Part shown: positions 23,261 through 36,300 of the stretch, in pieces
How positions within the stretch are numbered: position 1 is the stretch's first letter
Layout of the letters: the number at the start of each line of letters is the position of its first letter
Assembly: GCF_030265065.1 (NCBI RefSeq)
Contig: NC_080412.1
Span: 21,442,501 to 21,506,500, forward strand
Reading direction: 5' to 3'
Origin: Corythoichthys intestinalis
Lineage: Eukaryota; Chordata; Actinopteri; Syngnathiformes; Syngnathidae
DNA length: 64,000 nucleotides
The notes under the pieces: generated by a model
What the model saw: the letters and a program-made list of their open reading frames with translations, nothing else
Database searches by the model: none
Told to the model about the DNA's origin: nothing
Position numbers and translations under genes: made by a program

Positions 23261-23268
23261 TTAGGCAG

Positions 23269-25027
23269 CAGTGTTGGGAGCAGAGGTTGCGCTAGACTTT
23301 TTTGTTGTCTGTCATTTTGACTGACAGTGTCATAAAAATCCGGTCATAATCTATTTTTACCCGTCACATTTTTAAAATGATAATGACATATTCAATAGTA
23401 TTTAGTTTTCATTCATTTTTAATTAATATTCTGTCCGAACAAGCTTAACAAGAGGCAAACAGACAGCGGAGTGCACCAATCAGCGACGGGCAGACGTGCC
23501 GTTAGCAAAGCGACGAGGGCAGGACGAGGGATTTGCGCGCGGAAGTAAACATACGAGGAAAACAGAGTTTATTCAACATGGCTAGCGCGAGACAGACTGT
23601 TGTCAATGTCTCGTGTTGATGTGTTTTAGCTCATTTAAAACTGAATTTAAATGAGCATATTCTCGGCTCTGCCGTTCGCCATCTGTGTTGTTGCAGAGAC
23701 GACTTTCGGCGCGCAAGAGTGACGTTGCTCGTGAAGAACACGTCACGCAAATAAAATCTGATTTGTCGATTGATTTTGTACCTACTCGAGAGGCTGTGTC
23801 CTAGACATTTCTCTCAGTGTTTGAAAAATACAGGGAGAACAGTTTGGCCGTGCCAGGCAAACACTCAGTTGCCTTGACATTTTTCCGAGTAAGGCCAACG
23901 ACGTCATGCATCAAGAGAAACAATAGCTAATTAATATGCTCACTCGCCACCCTGTGGTCTGGGGTGTGAATTGCAACCTGTCAAAATGACGGATGGACTT
24001 GAGTTTTTTCCGTCACCGTTTTAAAAAACCGGTCAACGACGGAAAATATTCGGTTAACGCGACCCCTGGTTGGGAGTAACGCCATTACGTAACGGCGTTA
24101 TTTTTTCAGTAACTGGGTAATCTAACTAATTACTTTTTCCGCCATTACAATGCCGTTACCGTTACTGACGGTCAAAAGCGGTGCGTTACTTACTCTGAAT
24201 AAACTGAAGAAACTACCAGCCGTGTCGAGTCGACTCTCTGCTCTGTTGATTTGTCATCCAAGACTTGGGGTGTGTTCAGGTTCGAGAATAGCGCACGTAC
24301 TTCTGACTCCAAGCTGTTAGTCCCTGCTCATTCAATTAGACAATGCTTTCCAAAGTTTGGTAACGTTTCTGTGTTTGCTACACCTGATGCTAGCCTCGTT
24401 CCCATCTCCCACTGTCAGCCAGCAATAATTCTGCTTCCATCAAGGTGACGTGAATTGTCGGGAAACGAGCATACCTGAATGCAGGCCCTAGAGAGATGCG
24501 ATGGAAGTGATTGTGATTGGCTGAGGGTTAGAGTCACGTGTCGTGGTAAGCCAATCAGAGCCGGTGATTTCACAAGCAAACCGGAACCGCGTGCGGCAAA
24601 CACACACGCAAAACAGATGCACAGGGTCGAGATGGCAGAGCATTCATAAGAAAAAATGTCCTTTAAGAGGTGGAGATAGAGACACTATTTCAAGTTTGTC
24701 GAAATTAAAGGAAAGAACCTGCATGTAATGTGTAATTTATGTCCCGGGGCAAAGCTTTTGTCGACATCTGTGGTAAGCAATTCAAATCTGCTGAAGCACC
24801 TAACAAGTTAACTACCTGTCTGTTCTTCTCTATTCTGCTGACTCGAATACTGCTCGGAAAATTTCAAATTCTTTGACATACAACAAGTTCTTTTTAAAGT
24901 AACGGAAATAGATACTTTCCCAGGTAATTAGTTACTTTTACTATAGAGTTATTCAGTTACTCAGTTACTTTTTGGAAGAAGTAGTGAGTAATGTAACTAT
25001 TTTTTTAAAGTAACGTGCCCAACACCG
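23269..25027. mobile_element. hAT element with BED-finger remnant, split by another hAT
   Basis: Ends CAGTGTTGGG and the inverse of CGGTGTTGGG, with TTAGGCAG exactly on both sides (23261-23268 and 25028-25035). Inside, around 24690-24800, a + strand frame reads VEIKGKNLHVMCNLCPGA, like a BED zinc finger at the start of hAT transposases. The catalytic part is missing. The 23281-24068 element lies inside its left end. Confidence 0.85.
23281..24068. mobile_element. hAT MITE nested in the preceding element
   Basis: Ends CAGAGGTTGCGCTAGAC and the inverse of CAGGGGTCGCGTTAACC, with GTTGGGAG on both sides (23273-23280 and 24069-24076). The duplicated 8 bp belong to the terminal repeat of the host element, so this insertion is the younger of the two. 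Confidence 0.85.
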
Positions 25028-25035
25028 TTAGGCAG

Positions 25036-27215
25036 TAATTTTGCCCTGTCCTACTGAATAAATACATTTTTAATATTTCATATTCCATTTAGCACAATAC
25101 TGTTCTTTGTCATGACCGTACCATTTATTTAGCAATTGGGAGAAAATACTTGGATAAAAAGAATATCCTGTAAAAATAGTGGAGAAGAGAGGTTGAAAGA
25201 ATCGTGACATTTTGATGCTGTCTGTCGCATTTTCCTCGTTTTGTTGTAAAGCAGATGAAATCGTGACCCTGATGACGTCATCATTCAGCTGGGGAGGCTA
25301 GAGCGCTATAGTGACAGGCGAGGCTAAACGGCAGATTAAAAGACTAATTTCTCGTCATCTGTGCCTTGCCAAATTGTTGTTATAGTCGAATTGTCTCAAA
25401 ATATGATTCTAATTCACATAATGCTATTCAAGGTTTTAATGCTGTCACAGGCACTTTAACCTTCAGGGGGAAATGGTTAAATGACGTTGTTCAATAGAGG
25501 TGGCAGGGTGGGCTTTGTGAGAAATTTTAACCAATGGAAGGTTGTAAACTTGTAACCGGGGCAGCAACTCCAAATATGATTGGTGGAGACGCGAGGAATC
25601 CCATTGGCGGTAAGAATTTCAAATTTTTTACACCTGCACGTGCTTCCGTGTTTTCACCTTGACTTTACAAAGAAGCAAACGAGGGCTTCATTTGTCGGAC
25701 TGCTGTGTTTGTGGAATATTCAGGTGAGTTGAGTTTAATAAGTTTCAAACAATCATATTTGGTCGTCAGCGAGATTTCCATTTAAGAAGTAGGTTTGGGT
25801 TGCAAAAAGAGAATGTTGCTCGATGGAATTTAAAATAGGAAGATTGTTTACGATTGTTTCGATTCGGCGCGATAATGGTGCGTCACTTTTCTCCGACACG
25901 GTAACGACCATTTTTGATGAATCTGAAGAAGGTCTGAGTGGAGTGCGAACCAAAGCAAATTCTGTCGGCACAATCTCACTACTGCACAATTTGTAGTTGT
26001 TTAGCGGGACACAAATTCGCCTGCGGAATATCAACGCTCATGTCAGCTGCCAGTGTCGTCTTTTCAACTCATTTCCTGCTTAAAAAAAAGTCCAGCATAT
26101 GCTGCGTTCTGTACCAGTAATACCAGTTTCTAAACACCGCAAATCCATAAAAAAAACATCTTGGATTTGTTGTGTTTCAGTACTGGTAAGACATTTGCCG
26201 GTGTTTTATCAGATTTTGCCCCCGAAGCTTTTGTGGCGGTGAATAAGCATTCTTTTAAATTCAGTTGGACTCTCAACAGGGGCGTCACTAGACCTAATAC
26301 AATACTGGGGCACTGGCGAGCGAGCAAAACATTTTATAGCACTTATCTATCATAAAACGTCAGAAATAGCACTTTAAACTATATATAAATTAAACCAAAA
26401 CACAAGTTTCTGTAAAAAGGTGTTTTGTTTTTTTTTTTTTCAGCTATCAGTATTCAAAATCAAAATTGGGACATCCCTTGTTGATGGTCAATTCACCTCT
26501 ACTCATGCACATCAACTTCCATCTCTCCTTCACCTTCTCCTCCACTCTACTGCTCTACTTTGTCTGGGCAGAAATGGGTAGGTGAAATGGAACGTTGTCC
26601 TTGTAGTAGCCTAGTAGTAGTACGTTAACTATCCAGCATGCGTGTGTACTGCTGTTGTGCACACCTTGTATGGAGAAAAAGCGCGAGCATGACAAATTTG
26701 GACCGAAACGGCTGTTTTTGGATGGGAAAAACTAAAAGAAAAAAGATCCCCTGCACCCTGTGCTGTGAGTGACTTCCAGTGTCACTGTACACTCATGGGC
26801 AGAGAAATTTCTGATAGGGTGTAAAATCTGACAGAACAACGGATTTTTTAGCCATATCAATAGGCGGCAGTGATGTTCAGGCAATTGATGTCAAAACAAT
26901 AAAAAATGCCATATCAATAACTCCGAGGATAGTCTTCGTCTATGTTGGATCGCTTTGTTTTCAGATGGGAAAAGAACATGCCGGCTATTTGACGTGAGGT
27001 GATCCTGATTGTCTGTCTGTCTGTGTGTCTGTCGGGGCTGCGTAGCCATCTGGACATTTTTATCAACAACTGCAGTCCTAAAACGTTCGAGTGGCGTTTG
27101 TAGCAGCTTGCTTTGGATGGTGAAATTGGCCATTTTAGATTGCGAGCCGATGAGCGATTGCTCTGTTTTGTCGCATGCTTCCAGCGGCAATCTCCGGTAC
27201 TGCGAGCTTTTCAAA
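25036..27215. other. Intergenic before the formin gene
   Basis: No gene recognised. A possible untranslated first exon of the formin gene ends near 25722 (tggaatattcag then gtgagttg), but there is no proof. A run of T lies near 26430. Confidence 0.35.
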
Positions 27216-27781
27216 TAGTGATGCACGATTAGGCATGTGCCGGTATGAGATTTTGACGGTACGATAACCGTGAGCAAAAATACCGCGGTTTCACGGTATC
27301 ACTGTATTGCAATTATAGCTCCCAAAAATTTTGAGATGTATGGGTTATAAAAAAAAACAAAAAAAAAAACTTTTTTCCATTGAACAGTATTTTTTTTTTC
27401 AGACCATAGTTGCAAATTGGAACATGAATATATTGTTAAAATAAATAATCAATAAAAAAATATTTGAAATAAAATTAAAATAAATATAACTTATAGACTA
27501 TACTCACAACCACAGCTCAAGTTGCACAAGATTACAGCAAGAACAAAATAATTTCTATAAAGTAAAAACAATTCTGAATAATTTTTTAAAAAATTTATAC
27601 TGCATGACTTTTTTTTTTTAGGGTGGAAAAGCTTAAGTGAAGTTTCGCCATTTTCAGCCACTGTGTCAAATCTAGTCTACATGATGTCATGCCTTTGTGT
27701 TAAAAAGAACATAAGGAATTCATAAGTTAGGTAAAAATGTATAAGTTAGTTAAAATGTCAATATTGTTGTGGAAAGGTTTC

Positions 27782-27818
<37 letters not shown>

Positions 27819-30135
27819 ACACATTGGGAGTGAGACCTCACCTTGATCCAGCGAACGTGGATTTATGCTTAGGGCAAGATCATTGTTCGCAATTAGCGAT
27901 CTTTGATGCTATCACTTTTTACCCCTTCATACAAGCGAATCAAGCTTGTTTTCTCACTCTGCGGCTCGCTGTAACACTCAACGAAGTTGCTCTCCCAGCT
28001 GAGCCTAGGCTAACATTCATCTTTGTAAGCTTTTACTTTGTTTGTATATTGAATTTGAAAGGACAATGTGTGTTTTGTTTTTGGCGAACTTTTTCCATGG
28101 TGCTAATCTGTGGAAGCTACTCACGTGGAAAAATCTAATTGTACAACATTTTAAATGTATTCATTTTGTATATTAAACTTACCACGATTTGAGAGCTCAA
28201 TAAATTGAAGAACAGTACGCCTCATGTTTGGAGTAATTGTTTTTGGGTTAGCTGGCTGTGTAGCCGATAGCATCACTCACACACAGCAACAAACGGGAGG
28301 GGGTGAGCGCTGCTGCGCCAAGCCGCTTCTGGCTGCATTTTTGACACAAGAAAAATAGCGAATACCGTCCTACGGTCTGACGGAAAATTTTAGTGGTTTT
28401 GAAACCGCGACGTTTTCACACCACGGTAAACCGTGAAACCGGTAACCGGCACATGCCTATGCACGATAATGCATTTTTCAACCGATACCGATGACCGATA
28501 ATTTCCTCCTCATTCCAACCAATAATGTCAAGCCGATAATTCTTTCATGTAAGATTTTAAAGTATACACAAGAGAAAATATTACTGTGCAAAAATATAAT
28601 TTATTACTCTTTTTTTCAACATCAAATGTGAACAAGTAGTAAATTCAACATCTAAATAATGACATTGTATGACATTGTGTAATGGTAAACTTTTGGCAAC
28701 AATTACTTAAAAACCGAAGTTGCACAAAAATGCCTTTGAAAGTAATCCATTCCTAACATATATAACATTACTACACTGCAAAAACACACCCCCTTAAAAC
28801 TAGTCAATTTTAAGTGTGAATCTATTGGAAATAAGTGAAATTATCTGCCAGTGCTTCAAATGTATTTCACTCAGATTTCTTGGAAGAAAAATAGCTAGCT
28901 GAAAATAAGCTTAACAGCCTTATTTTAAGCAATAAATTATTATACTTAATCCTAAAAAAAAACGTGTTTGTCAGAAATGTTATTTATTCAAGAATAGGTA
29001 TGGTTCAAAACATTATTTAAATTGAGAAGTGTTAATGAGTGCCAATAAGTTTTTATTATCTACTGTGACTGTAACTGAGCAGACAAATAAGTTAAATAAT
29101 TTGAAAAGTGATTGCTAATTTTATATGCTTTGTTGCACACTGTAAAAATGATTAACTCAAAAGAGGGAGATGTCATGTATCCATTGTACAGCGCTTTGTT
29201 TACATTTGCGGCACTCACGACACTTGCTTTACGGCAGCTCAGCTGATACACGGCAGTATTATTAGGCCGGAGTTGTAGCTCGCATCCCCGTGCGTGTGAC
29301 TGAGTTTTGTTAAGCCGAAAATAACGGCAGCGTGGATGAATTTATCCTTGTGTTAAAAAAAAAAAAAAAAAAAAAATCTCCTCCCGCCTGTGCCCTTCAG
29401 TCCGTCCGGCCGCCAAATTGGCACCCGCGCCAGGCCTCTGTCTGGCTTGATGAGCGGAACCGGACTGGCGGCGGCAGCTACGTTCGTAACGGATATCTGC
29501 CCACCCAGACCGGCTCGCCGCGGCATATTCGGGGCCTGGCTCTGCTCCGGACGGAGGCGCGCGGCGTGGGGGAAAGCTCGCGAAACCCGCCTCGCCCTAT
29601 GCGAGGCGCTCGAGAAACCCGTCCCGCCTAGGGCAAGGCGGCGGCGGCGGCCTGCAAGGACTGGCCAGAGCGGCGGGCTCAGTCAGAAGACTGCTACTTG
29701 TCGACTATCGGTTTCGTGCCGGTGTTTAGCATTAGATGGAGTTTACCACCTGCTTTGGGCTGAATGAGGAAGCTTTTTTCCGCCTCGTGAAACTTCTGCA
29801 GTGCATGTTTTGCAGATGGCGAGAGCGTCGTTTTTAAAAAATTTTTTTTTTATACACAAATCCAGCCACGCCACTGCCATTATCTCAAACTGTGTCTGTT
29901 GTGTAACTCCGCCTCCTCAACCCCTCCTCCCTCAGGGGCTTCAGCGAGGGGAGGGGTTGAGGCGGCAGCGGTGCTGAATTCTTAGGTTGCACACATGTGG
30001 AGGCTAAATCAAGTATATAATTATCGGATTGCATTATCAATTGATTTTTTTTTTTTTCAAATCTAGATTATCTGTGTGACGTCATAATGGCCATTAACGG
30101 CCGATAATTATCGGTAACCGATATTATAGTGTATC
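27216..30135. mobile_element. hAT-like element with internal insertions
   Basis: The left end (agtgatgcacgataatgc, interrupted by the MITE below; then accgataccgatgaccgata) is the approximate inverse of the right end around 30085-30135 (gataattatcggtaaccgat, then attatagtgtatc). It contains the MITE at 27230-28459 and a run of A near 29345-29377 followed by a GC-rich stretch to about 29760. No intact frame. Confidence 0.5.
27230..28459. mobile_element. hAT-type MITE, family 'TAGGCATGTGCCGGTA', copy 2
   Basis: Ends TAGGCATGTGCCGGTATGAG and the inverse of TAGGCATGTGCCGGTTACC, with TGCACGAT exactly on both sides (27222-27229 and 28460-28467). The 8-bp duplication places it with hAT. Same family as 15560-16431. 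It contains a run of about 30 A near 27790-27815. Confidence 0.88.
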
Positions 30136-30324
30136 TTTATTTTCAAACTTTTTCTTCCCCAAAGCTCCGGAAAGGTCATCCCTCGCTTCATACTTCAGCA
30201 CTCGCCAAACACTGTTCCTTGTTGCAATTGCGAGTCTGATGTTGACATGTTGTCAATTTGTAGATCTGGCTAGAGCGCCTGGCTTTTGCTTTCACAAAGC
30301 AGGACCCGCTCATCCTCAGGTGCC

Positions 30325-33300
30325 ATGGAGGCGGCACTGATCTCGTCTGCGGGAGCTCCTCTTTTACGGTGCGGTCCGCCACCACCTCCACCACCACCAC
30401 CTCCTCCGCTGCAGCGTCTCCTGCCCCCACCACCCTCCTGTCGGCAGCGCTCCATGAAGAAGCTGAACTGGGACACCATCCCCAGCCAGCACGTGCTGGG
30501 CAAGCTCAACGTGTGGACGTCAGAGCTGCCCCCCAGAGAGCTGGTGCTGGACACCCGAAGCATGGAGGAGCTCTTCAGCCAGGTGGAGCGGCGGGCCTGC
30601 GCCAAGGCCGCCGCCTCCCATGCCCACCCGCCCCAGCCTCAGGTAAGGGGTTCTCAGGTCTTGAGGAACGGTGTTAGCCCATCCTCCCCCCAAAAAATGT
30701 CCCTTTTTTTGTCTTTAGATGAGCATTCTGGACTCCAAAAAGAGTATGAACGTTGGCATCTTCCTCAGATATTTTAAGAGGTAATCACTTTATATCAAGG
30801 GTGTAGGGAGTAGGGACAGTAGGGACATAACACTGCCAACTTTTCAGGATGCTCAAATTGTCCCCACCAACTTTTAAGCAACCTATATGCATGATACAAT
30901 GAGTTCAGTTATATAGGTCAATTAGATTGTCTATCCCATAGGGTCAAGGATAGAATTGACCCTACCATTTTTAAGTGAACTATTTTCATTATGTTCAAAC
31001 TTAGATTTACCACTTTTTACTTGCTGAATATGCTCGTCTATTTTTTCCCCTCAAATGCACGTTTTCATTGGCTGATGTCTTGACCCAACCCTGACATACA
31101 CACACACACAGCCCCAAAAGAATACATGTTAAAAAAAAAACAAAAAAAAACATACCGCCTCCTCCACCCCTTCGAAGAGGAGGAATATTTAAAATTTTTT
31201 TCCGGCCAGGAGTAGCCACTGTAAGTTATTTAAAAATACGGCAATGTTGTGAAGGTAGGGAACACACCACAAATTTTGCTACTGAAAGTCTGACCTGCAT
31301 CGCAGTTAGCATAACATTAAACTGTGTGAACTTGCTAACCTGCAAAACTCGAGTAGGAAGCTGCTTAAAAAGAAGTGTCCTCCTGTTTGTGTTTTCTACT
31401 GTTAAGCAGGGTTGTTCCGATCATGTTTTTTTGCTCCCGATCCGATCCCGATCGTTTTAGTTTGAGTATCTGCCGATCCCGATATTTCCCGATACGATTG
31501 CTTTTTTTTGCTCCCGATTCAATTCCAATCATTCCCGATAATTTTTCCCGATCATATACATTTTGGCAATGCATTAAGAAAAAAATGAATAAAACTCGGA
31601 CGAATATATATATTCAACATACAGTACATAAGTACTGTATTTGTTTATTATGACAATAAATCCTCAAGATGGCATTTACCATATTAGCATTCTTTCTGTG
31701 AGAGGGATCCACGGATAGAAAGACTTGTAATTCTTAAAGGATAAATGTGACTTTGTATATTCTGACTAAATATTGCCATCTAGTGTATTTGTTGAGCTTT
31801 CAGTAAATGATACTGCAGCCATTTAACTTCTGCCCAAATGCATGATGGGAAGTGCAACCATGACTGTGCATAGGGGCACCAATTGATATATCTTCTCTGT
31901 GTTGGGAAAGAACATAGGATTTCAAGAAAATGATCAACTACTACCTTTCTTCCCCACATTGCCTCCCACATTATTTTTAATTTCTGAGAGAGGTATTGTA
32001 AGGCTTTAGCCACATATAAATGGCTCCAAAGGCTGTCAAAATTCTCTCTACTCATTATATGCTGCCTTTTATCGCTATCTATAGGTAAAATGACGTCTTT
32101 ATAGATTGAACGCGACAATGCGTGAGTGGGTCGTGCAGCGCATGCGTTAATCACTGAACGTGATTAATTAAAAAAAATTTAATTACCGCCGTTAACGCAA
32201 TAAATTTGATAGCCCTACTTTAAGCCAAAACTACTCTGGATGAGTGTAAGACAATTTGTCTGTAACGTTAAATACAATTAGAAAACGATCTAAGTAAAAA
32301 TATATATATATTAAAAAAAGGCATGTCCGATATTTTTTTGCCGATTCCGATACTTTGAAAATGACGTGATCGGCATCCCTATCGATCGGGACATCTTTAC
32401 TGTTAACGTTAATTTAACTGTGAGAAATGTCATGAACTCTGATGGAAAATCTATAAAACTAGAAAAATATGAGCAACAAGCTGCTTAGAGAGACAGGGGT
32501 GCTGCATAACCTCATATTTTGCTCACACAACACAACATCCACACAACATAATCATAATTAACTATGTACATTTAAAAAAATTTTTTTTTTTTTTTAAAGT
32601 ATTTTTGGGGGGGGTGCCGCAAGCTACCCACACAAGCGTATCATTTAATTAGGTTCATAGTCATGAGAAATGTAGCCCTGACCCCCGTTCACACAATCTG
32701 TTCGGTCCTATTAATGTTCCATCTCGAGCAAAAAGTGTACATGCAGGTTATGGTGTTATATCGTCCCTACCAATGTTGAGACCAAACCTACGCCCTTGCT
32801 ATATATATATATAATATATTTCACACACAAATGCCATTATTCAGGGAGTGCAAAGACAAGAAAAACCTGTCTAATGTCCAAATGAAAAACAAGAGTAAAA
32901 GAAAATCCCCACTGTCATTTTTGAAATCCCACAAAAATGCGACTAAACGGTGGCTCCCACTACAGGCCGGCGGCAGAACTTGTGATGGACATTGTCCGGG
33001 GAAACTGGCGCGCCTTTGACGGCGGCAAGCTGACAGAACTCTGCAAACTGCTACCCGACGAAAGCGAGGTACGGCGCACGCCGCAACCAACCGCTCGGTT
33101 TGTCGGCGCCGGCCACTCGCTCACCACTCTGGTCGCAGGTGAAATCGCTGCTGTCCTTCAATGGAAACGTGTCGCTCTTGCCCGAGGCCGATTGGTTCAT
33201 GGCGCAGCTGGTCAAGGTGCCAGGGTGAGTTGGACAAAAACATGCTGAGCGAGTACCTTTTTTGACCGCGTTTTTGCGTTAACCTGTTAGCTACGAGGAT

Positions 33301-36300
33301 CTTCTGAAGACCTTGGTCCTGCGCCAAGAGTTCCCGCTGCTCATGGAGGAGACTAACAAGTCGCTGGCCGTCATGATCAAAGCGGCTAATGGTACGCAAA
33401 TGCCGAGCTCGACTGTTGGCGTGCGTTAATCCAATATGTCCATTTTCCCGCAAAGAGCTGCTGGACTGCGATGATCTTCATGCCGTCATACGGCTTGTGT
33501 TGAAAGCTGGCAATTACATGAACGCTGTGGGTATTTTCCCCATTTAAAAAAAAAAAAAAAATTGTACTTAACTGCGAGTTCCCGTGCAGGGCGGATACAG
33601 CGCCGACGCCATGGGCTTCCGGATGGCCTCACTGCTCAAACTGGCCGACACCAAAGCCAACAAGCCAGGCGTTAACCTCATGCACTATGTCGCCAAGGTT
33701 TGTTTTTCTCTCCCGCTAAAAATATTTTCAAATGATTGAGTTGGGGGTTTCTGTTGGGGGGAGCTAGCAAGCGGAGGACAGTGACGGCGAACTGCTGACC
33801 TTTCCCAGCCAACTGGAGCACATCGGGATGGCGGCCAGGTGGGTCCAGATCGAAGTCTGATATTTTGGTCAAATTCCACTGAGATTTGCATAAATATGAA
33901 GAATCTGCAAAGAAGAAGTGCTGGCTGACTTGGAGCGACAAGTCGAGAAGCTCGAGGAGGTCAAACTCTATGTGGGGAGACATCCTGACTTCCAACAGGA
34001 AATGTCGCCCTTTCTTATGGTAGGTAACTGCAAAAGAGACTATTTTTCCTCATTTAAAGGTGTGCTGAAATATTTGTACCGCAAGCAACTTTAAAATGAT
34101 AGCATTAAAAAAAAAAAAAATAATAATAATAATTTAAAAAGATCCCAATTTGTCTTTCTCCTTTGCCACTCGCTAAAAAATCTCTAAGCAGAAGATGATG
34201 TCACAACCTGAATGAGCTGCAGACTTTTGCAGTCTGATAGCGTGTTTTCAATTCTGTTGTTGCAGTGTGAGCGTTCTGTCATTTTGAAAACATGGACAAG
34301 CCTGCGCGGCGCTAGATAGCTAGGCACGAGCATCAATTCAGGTTGTGACATCACAACCAGAATTGCCTCAGAAAAGTGGATGTTCCCTGATGCATTGCTT
34401 TGGATGGAATAGCTATGAAATGGTAATATATTTGAGTGGCAAATTCATTTTCTATGTTTTTTTTTGACATGGTCACCATTTTAAAAACTTCACTTTACAG
34501 TTGTACCTCTTTTTACGAAATTAGTTGGGTCTGGAAGTAGTTTCGTAACCTGAAAATTCCGTGAGTAGAGACGGGTTTTCCATGTAAATGCCCTAATCTG
34601 TTCCAAGCCCCCCAAAATTCAGACCTAATAAAGAATAAAAGTTAATACAATGGTACCTCGACTTACGAACTTCTCTATAAGCCTGCACAATATATCGTTT
34701 GAAAATCGCCATCACAATGTGCGCATGCCCAATAGTCCCATCACAAGATATGCGATTGTTTTTTTTTTGTTTTTTTCAGAGATTAACTTTTGTTTTCTTT
34801 CATAAAAGCAGCAATTGCGCAGAGACATGGCTTCCTGAATCTTTTTTTATATTCACCAATCTTCATCATTCACAGATGAACCCCCTTGATTCAATGCTAT
34901 GACAGTGATACCTCTACTTACGAAATTAATTGGTTCTGGAAGTAGTTTCTTAACTTGAAAATTCTGTTAATAGACGCATTTTCCATATAAATGCCCTTAT
35001 CCGTTCCAAGCCCCCCAAAAGTCAGACATAAATCTTTTTATAATGCATAATAATTACAATGAATCTTAACATGTATGAAATGCATGTTACAATGAGATTA
35101 TTGCACAATGAACATAAAATCTGAGTTGTGCATTTATATATTAAAAGAAAAAAAAAAACAAGAATAAAGATTGAAAGTTAATACACTTACATAAAGCTGT
35201 CGGAACACGAGGGGCAAATGAAGAGGGCCGCTGGAGCACACACACATACAGTAGAGGTCCCTCTTAGCCAATTGGATGCCAGGAATGGTAGGCAATAGTC
35301 AATGGCAGAGCAGCTATAAGTATGTTACGTTCAGTAAACTCTGGGAGCTGCAACTACCAACCATCCATACTGTATTTTTACCTTTCTTAGCCTGATTTTT
35401 TTTTCTAAACAAGAGGCAATATTTTCCCGTTGAGGTGTCTTAACCTGAAAATTTTGTATGTAGAGACGTTCGTAGGTAGAGTTACCACTGCATATGAATA
35501 CAATGTAGTCATAGTGAGTCAACCAAAGTCTTGCAGAGCTATTCAAGTCATCTGATGAAAATTCTTCTAGTTTCAATATCGCAAACACCCAAAAAGTCAC
35601 AATCAGTTTTTTCCAATATCAATCAGCCCTACTTCTAATCTCTATATACAGAATTTTAAGGTTAAGACATGCCTCAGTGGGAATATATTGCCTTTTGTTA
35701 AAAAAAAATAAAATAAAAATCAGGATACGATAGGCTAAAATACAGTATGGCTGGGACTCAAAACTCCCAGAGTTTACTGTACGTAACAAACTTATAGCTG
35801 CTCTGCCATTGGCTATTGCCTAACATTCCTGGCATCCAATTGGCTAAGGGACCTCTACTGTATGTGTGTATCCCAGCGTCCTCTTCATTCACCCTTCGTG
35901 TTCCGACAGCTTTACATGAGTGTATTAACTTTTATTCTTACTTTATTCTTGTTTTTAATACATTATGCACATCTTTGAGACAACTGCAGAGCAGCTATAA
36001 GTATGCTACGTACAGTAAAATCTGGGAGCTGAGAGTGCCAGCCATATTTTTGCCTATCGTATCCTGAATTTTTTAAAGCGGCAATAATTTCCAGTTGAAG
36101 CGTGTCTTAACCTCTGTTTGCAAGTAGAGGTACCACTGTATTATTATTTTCATTTTAAATATGACTGTTATATTTATTAAATTGTTTTTAATGATTTTAA
36201 TCTTAAAATGTTCGGAAGTTGATTTTTTTTTTTCATTCCATTAAAATTATATAGTATCTTTCGATAGCATAAAAGATATTTAATGCAAAATTCAATGAAA

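Noticed and set aside
29332-29767. Arg-rich frames after the A run at 29345
   Set aside because: No domain, no splice context, and inside a transposon. A poly-A run followed by GC-rich DNA is not enough to call a gene.
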